Shown here in pieces: positions 23,138-32,295 of a DNA stretch of 64,000 bases. The position numbers were made by a program, and so were the translations under genes. Every line of letters starts with the position of its first letter. Position 1 is the first letter of the stretch. The stretch comes from Agrobacterium sp. AGB01 (GTDB taxonomy: Bacteria; Pseudomonadota; Alphaproteobacteria; Rhizobiales; Rhizobiaceae): positions 434,001 to 498,000 of the forward strand of contig NZ_JACVAB010000002.1 in the NCBI RefSeq assembly GCF_014851585.1. Direction: 5' to 3'. The notes beneath the pieces are model-generated. The model did no database searches. It had not been told where the DNA came from and saw only the letters and a program-made list of their open reading frames with translations.

Positions 23138-23883
23138 CCCTTGCTCTCAAGGATGTCGGCGCGTCCTACGGTCGCGTTACCGTTCTTTCAAAGGTCGGCA
23201 TCGATCTTCTGCAAAGCGGCAGTGTAACTGCGGTTATTGGACCAAACGCGGCTGGCAAATCGACACTGTTCAAACGCATCGCGGGGCTCATTTCCGGCCC
23301 CGGCCTGGTGCAGCTTTCCGATACGGAACGAGGTGATCGCACCATTTGTTACATGCCGCAGGATACCGGTGCGAACGCGGTTTTGACCGTGTACGAATCC
23401 ATCCTGCTGTCTGCCAAACAGGGCGGTGGCTGGCGTGTTCAGGACAGTGAGCTCAATGAGATCGATGCCATCTTGAAGGCATTGCGCATTGAAGATCTGG
23501 CGTTTCGTGGTCTCGGTGAACTATCCGGCGGTCAGCGCCAGCTGGTCTCTCTGGCGCAGGCGCTGGTGCGCAGGCCGGAGGTGCTGCTGATGGATGAGCC
23601 GACGTCGGCGCTAGACCTGCATCGCCAGATCGAGGTGCTGGGTTTCGTGGCCGATCTGGCCAAAAAGAATGGCATGATCGTGCTGATTGCACTGCACGAC
23701 CTCAACCATGCGCTTCGTTACTGCGAGAGCACTATCGTTATTGCAAAAGGTGAGATGATCGTCAGCGGCAACACATCCGATGTGATCAATGCCGATATGT
23801 TGCGAGATATCTACAAGATTGAGGCGCGTATAGAAAACTGCTCGCTGGGTCGCCCGCTGGTCATCGTAGACGGCGCGCTCTGA
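23131..23883 (+). CDS. Iron-chelate ABC transporter ATPase, FecE/HmuV type
   Basis: A 250-residue nucleotide-binding subunit. Walker A is GPNAAGKST (about residues 37-45), the signature is LSGGQRQLVSLAQAL (about 132), Walker B is VLLMDEPTSALD and the switch His is in LIALHDLNHAL. It powers the FecCD-type permease. It overlaps that gene, with AGGAGG in the permease end as RBS. Last gene of the operon; an inverted-repeat terminator follows. Confidence 0.9.
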   Translation: MVALALKDVGASYGRVTVLSKVGIDLLQSGSVTAVIGPNAAGKSTLFKRIAGLISGPGLVQLSDTERGDRTICYMPQDTGANAVLTVYESILLSAKQGGGWRVQDSELNEIDAILKALRIEDLAFRGLGELSGGQRQLVSLAQALVRRPEVLLMDEPTSALDLHRQIEVLGFVADLAKKNGMIVLIALHDLNHALRYCESTIVIAKGEMIVSGNTSDVINADMLRDIYKIEARIENCSLGRPLVIVDGAL

Positions 23884-23892
23884 GACTTAGAG

Positions 23893-23927
23893 AACGCTTC
23901 CGGTTTCCTAGTGAAGCCGGAAGCGTT
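23893..23927. terminator. Bidirectional terminator
   Basis: AACGCTTCCGG (23893-23903) pairs with CCGGAAGCGTT (23917-23927), between the ends of two convergent operons. The T-rich flanks are modest. Confidence 0.7.
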
Positions 23928-23934
23928 TGCATTC

Positions 23935-25107
23935 TTACAGCTTCACCCAGGCGGCATTTTTCCGCGATGAAGCAACGCAAGCCTCAATGAAGGCCACGCC
24001 ATTTACACCATCATCAACGGTTGGATAAACCACTGCTTTGTCGACGCTCTTGCCGTTGCGCTTTGCCTCGATGGCATGGGCCGCTTCGGTGTAGATGGTG
24101 GCAAAGGCTTCCAGATATCCCTCGGGATGGCCGCCAGGAATGCGGGTGACGCGGGCTGCTGCCGCACCTGCACCGGCACCACCACGGGTAATCAACCGTT
24201 TTTCCTGACCAAAGGGTGTGAACCACAGACGGTTGGGATCTTCCTGCGCCCATTCCAGCCCGCCCTTGGTGCCGAAAACCCGCAGTTTCAGGGAGTTCTC
24301 GTTGCCGGGAGCAACCTGGCTGCACCACAACATGCCTTTGGCCCCGCCGGCAAAACGCAGCATGACATGGGCGTTGTCATCAACACGACGGCCTTCAACG
24401 AAGCTGTCGAGATCTGCGGCCAGACTATCCAGTGTCAGTCCGGTGACGAAGGAGGCTAGATTGAAGGCATGGGTGCCGATATCGCCCGTGGAGCCGCCAA
24501 CGCCTGATTGTTTCGGGTCGGTACGCCATACTGCACCCTTGGCGCCGGTTGTTTCAAGCGCTTCGGTCAACCAATCCTGCGCATATTCGACCTGGACGAC
24601 ACGCAGGTCGCCAAGCTCGCCGGCCGCTATCATTTCGCGCGCCTGCCGCACCATGGGGTAGCCGGTGTAATTGTGGGTTAGGATGAACAGCGCACCGCTT
24701 TCGTCAGCTGCCTTTTTCAGTTTTTTGGCGTCAGCGAGTGAAGAGGTCAGCGGTTTGTCGCAGATGACGTGAATGCCACGTTTGAGAAATTCGCGTGCCG
24801 CCTCGTAATGCACATTGTTCGGCGTGACGATCGCCACCGCTTCAATGCCGTTTTTCAGCCGGGCTTCGCGGATCGCCATATCCTTGTAACTGGAATAGAC
24901 GCGGTCCGGGCTCAGCCCCAGCTCGTGACCCGAGGCCACGGCCTTGTCAGGTGAAGAGGAGAGGGCGCCGGCCACCAGTTCAAAGCGGTTGTCTAGACGC
25001 GCTGCCATGCGGTGCACACCGCCGATAAATGCGCCGATACCGCCGCCGACCATGCCCAGACGAATGCGGCTGGTGGCTATTTCGGTCGTTTTTGCTTCAA
25101 TAGTCAT
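23935..25107 (-). CDS. Gfo/Idh/MocA-family oxidoreductase
   Basis: A 390-residue NAD(P)-dependent sugar or polyol dehydrogenase. The Rossmann start is RLGMVGGGIGAFIGGVHRMA (about residues 16-35); the second signature is VTPNNVHYEAAREFLKRGIH followed by VICDKPLTSS, where Lys of DKP is the usual catalytic/cofactor lysine. The C-terminal alpha/beta domain contains STGDIGTHAFNL. It would oxidise a cyclic or linear sugar. It is the last gene of a CUT2 ABC transporter operon, directly after a sugar isomerase/epimerase, so it probably acts on the imported substrate. AGAGGAAC precedes the ATG. Confidence 0.88.
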   Translation of the reverse strand: MTIEAKTTEIATSRIRLGMVGGGIGAFIGGVHRMAARLDNRFELVAGALSSSPDKAVASGHELGLSPDRVYSSYKDMAIREARLKNGIEAVAIVTPNNVHYEAAREFLKRGIHVICDKPLTSSLADAKKLKKAADESGALFILTHNYTGYPMVRQAREMIAAGELGDLRVVQVEYAQDWLTEALETTGAKGAVWRTDPKQSGVGGSTGDIGTHAFNLASFVTGLTLDSLAADLDSFVEGRRVDDNAHVMLRFAGGAKGMLWCSQVAPGNENSLKLRVFGTKGGLEWAQEDPNRLWFTPFGQEKRLITRGGAGAGAAAARVTRIPGGHPEGYLEAFATIYTEAAHAIEAKRNGKSVDKAVVYPTVDDGVNGVAFIEACVASSRKNAAWVKL

Positions 25108-25128
25108 CGTGTTCCTCTTGGAGCTTTT

Positions 25129-26181
25129 TTACAGGCCCAACATGCGGCGGTTTGCGGCGTCATCGGTGCCGCTGGCAGCAAAGTCGTCAAATGCCTTTTC
25201 AGTGACGCGGATGATATGGGCTTTGACGAATTCTGCGCCTTCGCGGGCACCATCTTCCGGATGTTTGAGTGCGCATTCCCACTCGACCACGGCCCAGCCA
25301 TCAAAATCATTAGCAGCCATTTTGGAAAACACTGCGCCGAAGTCCACCTGTCCGTCGCCCAGCGAACGAAAACGTCCGGCACGATTTACCCAGCCCTGAT
25401 AACCACCATAAACGCCCTGTCGACCGGTCGGGTTGAACTCCGCATCCTTGACGTGGAACATCTTGATGCGGTCCTTATAGATATCGATGTTGTCGAGATA
25501 ATCGAGGCACTGCAGCACATAGTGCGACGGGTCGTAGAGCATGTTAGCGCGCGGATGGTTTTTCACCCGCTCCAGGAACATTTCAAATGTTACGCCGTCA
25601 TGCAGGTCTTCGCCGGGGTGGATTTCGTAGGCGATATCGACACCCTGTTCGTCGGCGTAGTCGAGAATTGGTGTCCAGCGTTTTGCCAGTTCGTCAAAGG
25701 CGGCTTCGACCAGGCCCGCCGGGCGTTGTGGCCATGGGTAGACAAAAGGCCATGCCAGCGCGCCCGAAAATGTCGCATGGGCCTTGATGCCCATATTGCG
25801 GGAAGCTTTCAGGGCCATTTTGACCTGTTCTACCGCCCATTGCTGACGCGCCTTGGGATTGCCGCGCACTTCCGGCACTGCAAAACCGTCAAACGCTTCG
25901 TCATAGGCGGGGTGAACGGCGACCAACTGTCCCTGCAAGTGGGTGGAAAGCTCTGTTACTTCGATGCCGTTCTGGCGGGCGACACCGGCAAATTCATCGC
26001 AATAGTCTTTGGATTCCGAGGCTTTTTTCAGATCGATCAGCTGGCTTGCCCATGTCGGCACCTGCACGCCGATATACCCTTTTTCGGCGGCCCATTTTGT
26101 AATGCCGTCCCAGGTGTTGAATGGGGCGGCATCGCCCGCGAACTGGCCCAGAAACAAGGCAGGTCCTTTGATCGTCTTCAT
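25129..26181 (-). CDS. Sugar phosphate isomerase/epimerase (xylose isomerase-like TIM barrel)
   Basis: A 350-residue AP endonuclease-2/xylose-isomerase-like TIM barrel. Metal-binding residues are apparent in IAYEIHPGED and in ANMLYDPSHYV, and again in KMFHVKDAEF and WAVVEWECAL. Such enzymes isomerise or epimerise keto-sugars or inositol derivatives in the cytosol. GGAGGG lies before the ATG. It sits between the sugar-binding protein gene and the dehydrogenase gene, so it probably forms a short catabolic route with the latter. The exact sugar is unknown. Confidence 0.85.
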   Translation of the reverse strand: MKTIKGPALFLGQFAGDAAPFNTWDGITKWAAEKGYIGVQVPTWASQLIDLKKASESKDYCDEFAGVARQNGIEVTELSTHLQGQLVAVHPAYDEAFDGFAVPEVRGNPKARQQWAVEQVKMALKASRNMGIKAHATFSGALAWPFVYPWPQRPAGLVEAAFDELAKRWTPILDYADEQGVDIAYEIHPGEDLHDGVTFEMFLERVKNHPRANMLYDPSHYVLQCLDYLDNIDIYKDRIKMFHVKDAEFNPTGRQGVYGGYQGWVNRAGRFRSLGDGQVDFGAVFSKMAANDFDGWAVVEWECALKHPEDGAREGAEFVKAHIIRVTEKAFDDFAASGTDDAANRRMLGL

Positions 26182-26228
26182 AAATACCCTCCATTATCGA
26201 ATATACGAAAAAACATAGGAATGGGGTG

Positions 26229-26252
26229 AATGCGCCCGCAGGCGGGCGCATT
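26229..26252 (-). other. Intercistronic stem-loop
   Basis: AATGCGCCCGC and GCGGGCGCATT pair with a two-base loop, directly after the binding-protein gene. There is no T-run. Such stems after binding-protein genes usually protect the upstream mRNA and set a high ratio of binding protein to the downstream enzymes. Confidence 0.6.
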
Positions 26253-26265
26253 GCAGTTTGCGATA

Positions 26266-27219
26266 TCAGAACGGGGAATCCGGGAAGTAGAACTGCTCGG
26301 CATTGTCCTTGGTGATCAGGGTTGCGTCGAGAATGTATTCGCCGCTAACCGGAACCTGATCGTAGAAATGCGCGGCGGTCAGCTGCATGGCTGTTGCGAC
26401 CATTGCTGGCGGGTAAAGCACGTCAACCGGAACCAGCTTGTCGCCATCCATAACGCGCTTGATCATGTCTTTAGAACCGGCACCCGCCACCACATACTGG
26501 ATATCGGTGCGTTTTGCCTGCTGAATTGCTTCGAGCACGCCAACCGCCATGTCATCATCCTGACACCAGACCACGTCGATCTTCTTGTACTTGGTCAGGT
26601 AGTCCTGCATGACGCGGAAGGCATCATCCCGGTTCCAGTTGCCGTACTGACGGTCGAGAACCTTGACGTTGGAATTGGCAATACCCTTGTCAAAGCCATC
26701 CTGACGCTGCTGGTCAATAGGGATTGGCATACCTCTGATAACCACAACTTCGGCGTCAGGGGTTGTTGCCTTGATGTATTCACCGGCCACCTGGCCAAGT
26801 GCAGGGTTGTTACCGGCAACATAGAGATCGCGGATGGTGTTGTCGTTGACGCTTGGTGCGCGGTCAACCAGGGCAACAAAGGTCTTCTTGTCCTTGATTT
26901 CCTTGATGGCGTTTGTCAGCGGATCCGGGTCGGTTGGCAGAACAACCAGCGCATCCAATCCCTGTACGGAAAGGTCCTGCAGGGCATTGGCCTGGCTGGC
27001 CGGGTCAGCGGACGTTTTTACAATAACGTTCAGACCGGGGTGTTCCTGCATCAGCAGTTTGGCGACGCGCTCTGCATGATACACCACGCCCGCTGTCCAG
27101 CCGTGGTCGGCTGCCGGAATGGAAACGCCAATGGTGACTTTTTTGTCCTGAGCATGCACGGATCCGGCAAATGATGCCGCCAGTGCTGCAAACGCGATGC
27201 CTAATATTTTTGTTCGCAT
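26266..27219 (-). CDS. CUT2 sugar ABC transporter substrate-binding protein
   Basis: A 317-residue periplasmic binding protein of the ribose/LacI type (Peripla_BP_4). The start at 27219 gives a clean signal peptide (MRTKILGIAFAALAASFAGS, ending VHAQ) and has GGGAG upstream; an upstream extension would precede the signal. Mature start: KKVTIGVSIPAADHGWTAGV. The ligand is a sugar or polyol that cannot be named. It is followed by a strong stem-loop and preceded by the permease gene. Confidence 0.88.
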   Translation of the reverse strand: MRTKILGIAFAALAASFAGSVHAQDKKVTIGVSIPAADHGWTAGVVYHAERVAKLLMQEHPGLNVIVKTSADPASQANALQDLSVQGLDALVVLPTDPDPLTNAIKEIKDKKTFVALVDRAPSVNDNTIRDLYVAGNNPALGQVAGEYIKATTPDAEVVVIRGMPIPIDQQRQDGFDKGIANSNVKVLDRQYGNWNRDDAFRVMQDYLTKYKKIDVVWCQDDDMAVGVLEAIQQAKRTDIQYVVAGAGSKDMIKRVMDGDKLVPVDVLYPPAMVATAMQLTAAHFYDQVPVSGEYILDATLITKDNAEQFYFPDSPF

Positions 27220-27294
27220 GATCTTTCTCCCAAAAGATTGCGGGGCACGTCTCCTCCTCAACCAAGCTCGCCCCAACGGCCCGGCCAATCCTGT

Positions 27295-28296
27295 TTACTT
27301 GCGGGTCAAGGATCGCTGGACCAGCATGGCAATGATAATGATGGCGCCCTGAATGGCCCCAATCAGATATTCGCTGACGAAATTGGACAGCAGCATGATG
27401 TTGCCGACGATTTCGAGGATGAAAGCACCGCAGACGGTACCCCATATACGGCCGACACCGCCACGTAGCGCCGTGCCACCCACGACCACTGCGGTAATGG
27501 CCTGCAATTCCCACAACATGCCTGTTGTTGCGGACGTTGAGCCAAGGCGCGGCACGTAAAGAAGTACCGCAACTGCGACGCACAGACCCTGCACGACATA
27601 AGCAATGGTGCGAACCCGGTTGACGGAAATGCCGGAGTAACGGGCGACGTCTTCACTGGAACCAACAGCAATAACATGGCGGCCATAACGGGTGCGGTAC
27701 AGCACGAATGCGGCAATGGCCGCAGTGATGAAAATGACCAGAACGGGAACCGGAACGCCAAACACCGTGCCGAAATAGACCGGGCGGTACATGGCCTGAA
27801 TTTCCGAGTTGCGCAGGGTGATTGCGCCGCCTTGCGACAGCCATGTCGTCAGACCGCGATAGATGCCCATCGTTCCAAGTGTTGCGATGAACGGCTCAAT
27901 GCGCCCGATCGTTGTGATGAGACCATTGGCAAGGCCACACATCGCGCCAATGACCAGTGCCAGCAACATGGCTGTCAGCAACATCCATGTCGGATCGGCT
28001 ATCGTGCCGCTATTGATGAACAGGATCATCAGGCTGGCGACAAACGCCACCATGGATCCGACGGAAAGATCAAGCCCGCCAGCCGAAATCACATAGGTTG
28101 CGCCAAGTGCGATAATCGCGATGAAGGCGCTGCGGGTGATGACATTGAGCAGATTGTCGATGCCGATGAAGTTGGGGTTGGCAATGGTGCCGAGCACCAG
28201 CAAAAGCGCCAGCGCGACAAAGGGCGCGACAGCGCGTAAATCCCAGTCTTTTGAGGTTTTGGGTGCCTTGGTTTTTTCGGCAGCGGCGTCTGTCAT
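27295..28296 (-). CDS. CUT2 sugar ABC transporter permease
   Basis: A 333-residue RbsC/XylH-type permease with about eight to ten hydrophobic segments. Signatures: VISAGGLDLSVGSMVAFVAS (substrate-side helix) and the RYSGISVNRVR/TTGMLWELQAITAVVVGG regions near the C-terminus. It would form the membrane channel for the sugar captured by the next gene's product. AAGGGGGA precedes the ATG. It lies ten bases after the ATPase gene. Confidence 0.9.
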   Translation of the reverse strand: MTDAAAEKTKAPKTSKDWDLRAVAPFVALALLLVLGTIANPNFIGIDNLLNVITRSAFIAIIALGATYVISAGGLDLSVGSMVAFVASLMILFINSGTIADPTWMLLTAMLLALVIGAMCGLANGLITTIGRIEPFIATLGTMGIYRGLTTWLSQGGAITLRNSEIQAMYRPVYFGTVFGVPVPVLVIFITAAIAAFVLYRTRYGRHVIAVGSSEDVARYSGISVNRVRTIAYVVQGLCVAVAVLLYVPRLGSTSATTGMLWELQAITAVVVGGTALRGGVGRIWGTVCGAFILEIVGNIMLLSNFVSEYLIGAIQGAIIIIAMLVQRSLTRK

Positions 28297-28306
28297 TCAA
28301 TCCCCC

Positions 28307-29830
28307 TTAAGCAACTTTTTCAGAGCTGACGCCTGTTGCCAGCACAACGATTTCATGTTCCGTCATTGCATCGCCTGTCACTTCACCGGCGATGTGGCCG
28401 GAGCGCATGACAACGATGCGGTCGCAGATGCCGATCAGCTCCGGCATTTCCGATGAAACGACGATCACCGATTTTCCCTGTTCGGCCAGCCCGACGATGA
28501 AACGGTAGATCTGTTCTTTTGTGCCGATGTCGATGCCGCGTGTCGGCTCATCGATGATGACGATGGATGGATTGAGCATCATCATTTTTGCCAGCAACAG
28601 TTTTTGCTGGTTGCCGCCGGAAAGCTGACCTGCCAGCAAATCCTTGCGGCCCGTGCGGATATCGAAGTCACGGATAGCGTCGTCCAATGCCTGCCGTTCC
28701 TTGCGCGCATCAATCTGCAGGCCGCTGACGAAATGTCTAAGTGAGGCGAGGGTAAGGTTGATGCGGAGGTCCTTACCGAGCAGCAAGCCTTTGCCCTTGC
28801 GATCTTCACTCAGGTAAACAATGCCTGCTTTCAGGCTTTCCTGTGCGTCACGAAAGCGTGCCGGGTTGCCATTGTGCTGGATAGTGCCGCTTGCAGGTCG
28901 CAGACCAACAACACCCTCCATTAGTTCTGTGCGGCCCGCGCCGACCAGCCCAGCAAAGCCAAGAATTTCACCCTTTTGCAGTTTGAAACTGGCGTCGGTG
29001 ACGTAGCCCGGTACGGTGAAGTTATCGACTTCCAGCACGGGTTCCCGTGCGGCCGCTGCTTTTCGATCCGGGTAGAGCTTGGAAACATCGCGCCCCACCA
29101 TCAGTCGAGCCATATCTGCCGGGTTGAGTGACGCGGCGTCATGGGTGCCGATCAGGCGACCGTCACGCAGGACGGTGACGCGATCGGCAATCTCCTTCAC
29201 CTCCGGCAAACGGTGCGAAATATAGAGAACGGCGACACCCTTGGCCTTGATGTCACGGATGACAGCCAGCAGTGCATCGGTTTCGACAGGGGAGAGTGAC
29301 GCGGTTGGCTCATCGAAAATAACCAGACGGTGCGGCACCAGAAGAACACGGGCGATCTGCACCAACTGCCTTTGGGCAATCGACAGACGACCAACGATGG
29401 CATCCGGATCGATAACTGCGCCAAGATCACGGATCGCCTTGGCAGCACCTTCGCGCATGGCGGTATCATCAACGATCGGGCCACGGGTCAACTCGCGGCC
29501 AAGGTAGATATTCTGTGCAACGGTCAAATCCGGTGCCAGCAGGATTTCCTGATGGACCAGCACGACGCCGTGGTTTTCCGCATCCACAGAGCCGGCGAAT
29601 GTAACCGGTTTCTTGTCAATGCGCAGTTCGCCGTTTGTGGGACGTTCATTTCCGGCGAATAACTTCATTAATGTCGATTTGCCAGCGCCATTCTCGCCAA
29701 TGATGGCGTGCACCTCCCCGGCATAAACCTGAAGATTGATGTCGTGCAAAACCTGTACGGGGCCGAAAGACTTGTTGAGTGAGGCGGCTTCGAGAATCAA
29801 AGACGCGGAATCTTTGCCCTGCGCCGTCAT
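28307..29830 (-). CDS. CUT2 sugar ABC transporter ATPase (two nucleotide-binding domains)
   Basis: A 507-residue RbsA-type protein with tandem ATPase domains. Domain 1 has Walker [10 protein letters not shown] (about residue 40), signature LSIAQRQLVQIARVL and VIFDEPTASLS. Domain 2 has the degenerate Walker A region GLVGAGRTEL, the signature [15 protein letters not shown] and [14 protein letters not shown]. The ATG at 29830 is chosen because it gives the normal length; the frame is open a further 37 codons upstream. First gene of the five-gene minus-strand operon. Confidence 0.9.
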   Translation of the reverse strand: MTAQGKDSASLILEAASLNKSFGPVQVLHDINLQVYAGEVHAIIGENGAGKSTLMKLFAGNERPTNGELRIDKKPVTFAGSVDAENHGVVLVHQEILLAPDLTVAQNIYLGRELTRGPIVDDTAMREGAAKAIRDLGAVIDPDAIVGRLSIAQRQLVQIARVLLVPHRLVIFDEPTASLSPVETDALLAVIRDIKAKGVAVLYISHRLPEVKEIADRVTVLRDGRLIGTHDAASLNPADMARLMVGRDVSKLYPDRKAAAAREPVLEVDNFTVPGYVTDASFKLQKGEILGFAGLVGAGRTELMEGVVGLRPASGTIQHNGNPARFRDAQESLKAGIVYLSEDRKGKGLLLGKDLRINLTLASLRHFVSGLQIDARKERQALDDAIRDFDIRTGRKDLLAGQLSGGNQQKLLLAKMMMLNPSIVIIDEPTRGIDIGTKEQIYRFIVGLAEQGKSVIVVSSEMPELIGICDRIVVMRSGHIAGEVTGDAMTEHEIVVLATGVSSEKVA

Positions 29831-29961
29831 AGGGCGCTTCCCGCAGGCTGCATGTCTGCTAAGGCCGCCAGCAACAAGCTGTGCGTCCACCGGTTTTCTG
29901 GCTGCACGTGAACTCCTCCCAAAGCTCCGGCTCGGTGGCATTTTTCATGCTCACCATGACC

Positions 29962-29993
29962 TTATGTAAGGCTAGCCTTCATTGTGAGGTACG
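29962..29993. promoter_or_regulatory. Palindrome upstream of the CUT2 sugar operon
   Basis: The core AAGGCTAGCCTT (29968-29979) is a perfect 12-bp palindrome inside a looser dyad with ACCT and AGGT at the outer ends. It lies about 140 bp before the ATPase start and may be a LacI/ROK-type operator. No regulator gene adjoins it. Confidence 0.4.
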
Positions 29994-30033
29994 TAAAGCA
30001 AATTCGTTCGAATAACGCTTTTCGTGAACATCA

Positions 30034-30065
30034 AAAGAGCGAAGTCCTGTCAAACTTCGCTCTTT
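30034..30065 (-). terminator. Terminator of the cellulose operon
   Basis: AAAGAGCGAAG and CTTCGCTCTTT pair around a 10-base loop; read on the minus strand the stem ends in TTTT. It lies just beyond the stop of the TPR protein gene. Confidence 0.75.
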
Positions 30066-30072
30066 GAGTGTT

Positions 30073-32295
30073 TTAGTAATCGGCGCCGGAGGCCGCAGCT
30101 CTGGCGCTGCGGGCGTTGGCAAGACCCAATACGGCATCGCGGTTGCCGGTTGCAGCGACGCTTTCGAATATCTGGATCGCGTCAGCGTAACGTTTCATGT
30201 TGAGGTAGGAATACCCCCTGATGACCATAAGGTCGGTACGTTCCGTGGCAAAACGCGACCGTTGATCCAGCATGATTAGCGCTTCAGGGTAACGGCCGTT
30301 GCGATAGGCCGCCAGCGCGCGATCAGTCAGGATTGCGACTTGCAATTCCGTCGCCTTGCCTTTGTCCATGCCGCCCTTGGCAGCAGAGACAGCGGCATTG
30401 TCGGTTAGGCCCATGCGCAGGTAAGCAAGGCTTTGGCCGTAAGCGGCGTCACTGCGAATATTGGACTGGTCGCTGCGCAAGGCCGATTCAAAGGCTTTGA
30501 GCGCTTCCGCCGGCCGATTGGCCTCCATCAGGCACCAACCCTGTTGCAAAGCAGTTTGCGATGACAGATTTTGCGGGCGACTGTTGAGATTGCAGCCACG
30601 TTGCTGTCTCGAGGTGGCTCTATCTGCGGCGACGGCGCGGGGCTGACTGGTGGCGATTGCAGTTGCGGACTGCTGGTCAACAGGCGATTGCGCGGTTGAT
30701 ACCTGTGAAGGTGCCTGGGTATAGACCGTCCGAGGCGCGGTATTGACCGCCTGAACCTGACCAAGCTGGGCAATGCGCTCTGAGCGACCTGCCCATTCCT
30801 GTTGAATGCGACGGGTTTCTGGCAGATTGGCAAGTTCGTAGTTGGTCAATGCCAGACCATAGGCAGATGGTTCGTCATCAGCTTTCCAACCGAGGGCCGT
30901 TGTAAACCACTGAATGGCGAGTTGTGGTTGCTGGAAAGCGCGGGCATACCAACCAAATTCCTGGGCGGTTGCCGGGTCTTTCGCCTTGACGGTTTCCTCG
31001 CCAATGCGTTTCAGAACCTCGGCATCCAAGGGAACAGGCGGTTCGAGCGCCAGCAGGTTGGCGGTTGCTGCCAGATAGGTCTTGTGAGCATCGTCAGATG
31101 CATCACGCCACTCATACATGATCTCCTCGGCTTCCTGGGGTTTGTCACGTGCAAGAAGAGCAAGTGCCAAACCCTGAGAGGCTGATGCAGAGTTTTCCTT
31201 GTTGTGTGCTTTGCGGAACCATTTTTCTGCGTCGGTGACGTTTTCCCGCATAATGTAGTACCAGCCAAGCAAAAGATCATCGCTGGCCAGCCCATCGGTT
31301 TCCGCAAGACGTTCCAAGCGACTAACATAGGTCGGAGCGACGGCGAGTTTTGCGTCCGTGCCGCCATTGGCGACAAACTGGCGGGCAAGGTCATTCTTGA
31401 CCGGTTCGAATTCGAGTGTGCCGTCTGCCTTGGTTTTTTCCTGCGCCAGCAACTCCTCGGTCATTGCGGGCGGCAGCAAAGCGGCGGCCTTCTGTACGGT
31501 TGCCAGGCGTTCATTTTCCTGCGTGCAATTGGTCAGCACATACATGTAGGCATCGCGGGCGCGATTATCGCGGTTGGTGCTGGCGAAAGCTTCTGCAACA
31601 CGCCACAGCGTGTCGACCTCGCTGCAGGTCAAAAGGCCGGAGTTGGCAGCCGCCACCTCAATTACTGTCGCATATTGTTTGAGGTTGGATGCATTGACGA
31701 GTTTGATGCGGGCCTCTGCCATGTCGAGCATTTCGAGCAGGTTGGCGGGAGGTTGCCAGCCGGCTTCTGCCTGCTGACGGTCGACAATGGCCTTGCGAAC
31801 TTCCGCGTAGCGCGCCTCGGAATAGAGCTTCCACATGTTTTCAAGCTGCGGATCTCCGACCGGCGGTACAGCAAGCGGATTTTCCGGTGGAACCCAGTTG
31901 GGATAAAGCGACTTCAGGCGGGCAATTTCGGCGTTCAGGCGGGCCGTGTCCCCCTGCGTTGCGAAATAACGCAATGCGCTTTCGTCCACCTCCGGCACAG
32001 CTGTGGCTGCTGGCTGTGGGGCGGTGTTGGTCTGCGGGACACGCACTTGTGCGGCTTGCTGCGCTGGCAGATCATTTGACAGCTGTGCCACTTCAATCGG
32101 TCTCTGGCTGTTGTCAGGCACGCTGTAGGGCGCAGGTGCTGCAGACGGTGTTGGCTGCAACGCCAGCAGCCCGCTTTGCGCAGACTTGCCATGTACGCCT
32201 GTCACTTGGCCCATGATTTCGCTTCGCCATTCGACAGCGACAAAACCGACTGCGGCCAGAAGAGCGGTGGATACGAGAAGCGGTGTAGTTTTCAT
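30073..32295 (-). CDS. TPR-rich periplasmic protein of the cellulose operon
   Basis: A 740-residue protein with an N-terminal hydrophobic anchor or signal (LLVSTALLAAVGFVAV), a Pro/Ala/Gln-rich linker (about 45-105) and then many helical repeats of the TPR/Sel1 kind (for example DAEKWFRKAHNKENSASASQ, PAEALKAFESALRSDQSN, YSYLNMKRYADAIQIF). The protein ends in repeats (SARAAASGADY) without the outer-membrane barrel that closes E. coli BcsC (about 1150 aa). It is coupled to bcsZ by an ATGA overlap and is the last gene of the operon. It may be a BcsC-like scaffold for glucan export; an outer-membrane pore would then have to come from elsewhere. Confidence 0.78.
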   Translation of the reverse strand: MKTTPLLVSTALLAAVGFVAVEWRSEIMGQVTGVHGKSAQSGLLALQPTPSAAPAPYSVPDNSQRPIEVAQLSNDLPAQQAAQVRVPQTNTAPQPAATAVPEVDESALRYFATQGDTARLNAEIARLKSLYPNWVPPENPLAVPPVGDPQLENMWKLYSEARYAEVRKAIVDRQQAEAGWQPPANLLEMLDMAEARIKLVNASNLKQYATVIEVAAANSGLLTCSEVDTLWRVAEAFASTNRDNRARDAYMYVLTNCTQENERLATVQKAAALLPPAMTEELLAQEKTKADGTLEFEPVKNDLARQFVANGGTDAKLAVAPTYVSRLERLAETDGLASDDLLLGWYYIMRENVTDAEKWFRKAHNKENSASASQGLALALLARDKPQEAEEIMYEWRDASDDAHKTYLAATANLLALEPPVPLDAEVLKRIGEETVKAKDPATAQEFGWYARAFQQPQLAIQWFTTALGWKADDEPSAYGLALTNYELANLPETRRIQQEWAGRSERIAQLGQVQAVNTAPRTVYTQAPSQVSTAQSPVDQQSATAIATSQPRAVAADRATSRQQRGCNLNSRPQNLSSQTALQQGWCLMEANRPAEALKAFESALRSDQSNIRSDAAYGQSLAYLRMGLTDNAAVSAAKGGMDKGKATELQVAILTDRALAAYRNGRYPEALIMLDQRSRFATERTDLMVIRGYSYLNMKRYADAIQIFESVAATGNRDAVLGLANARSARAAASGADY

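Noticed and set aside
25012-26229. Plus-strand open frame of about 400 codons opposite the sugar isomerase
   Set aside because: The isomerase frame is conserved; the plus frame has no RBS or domain.
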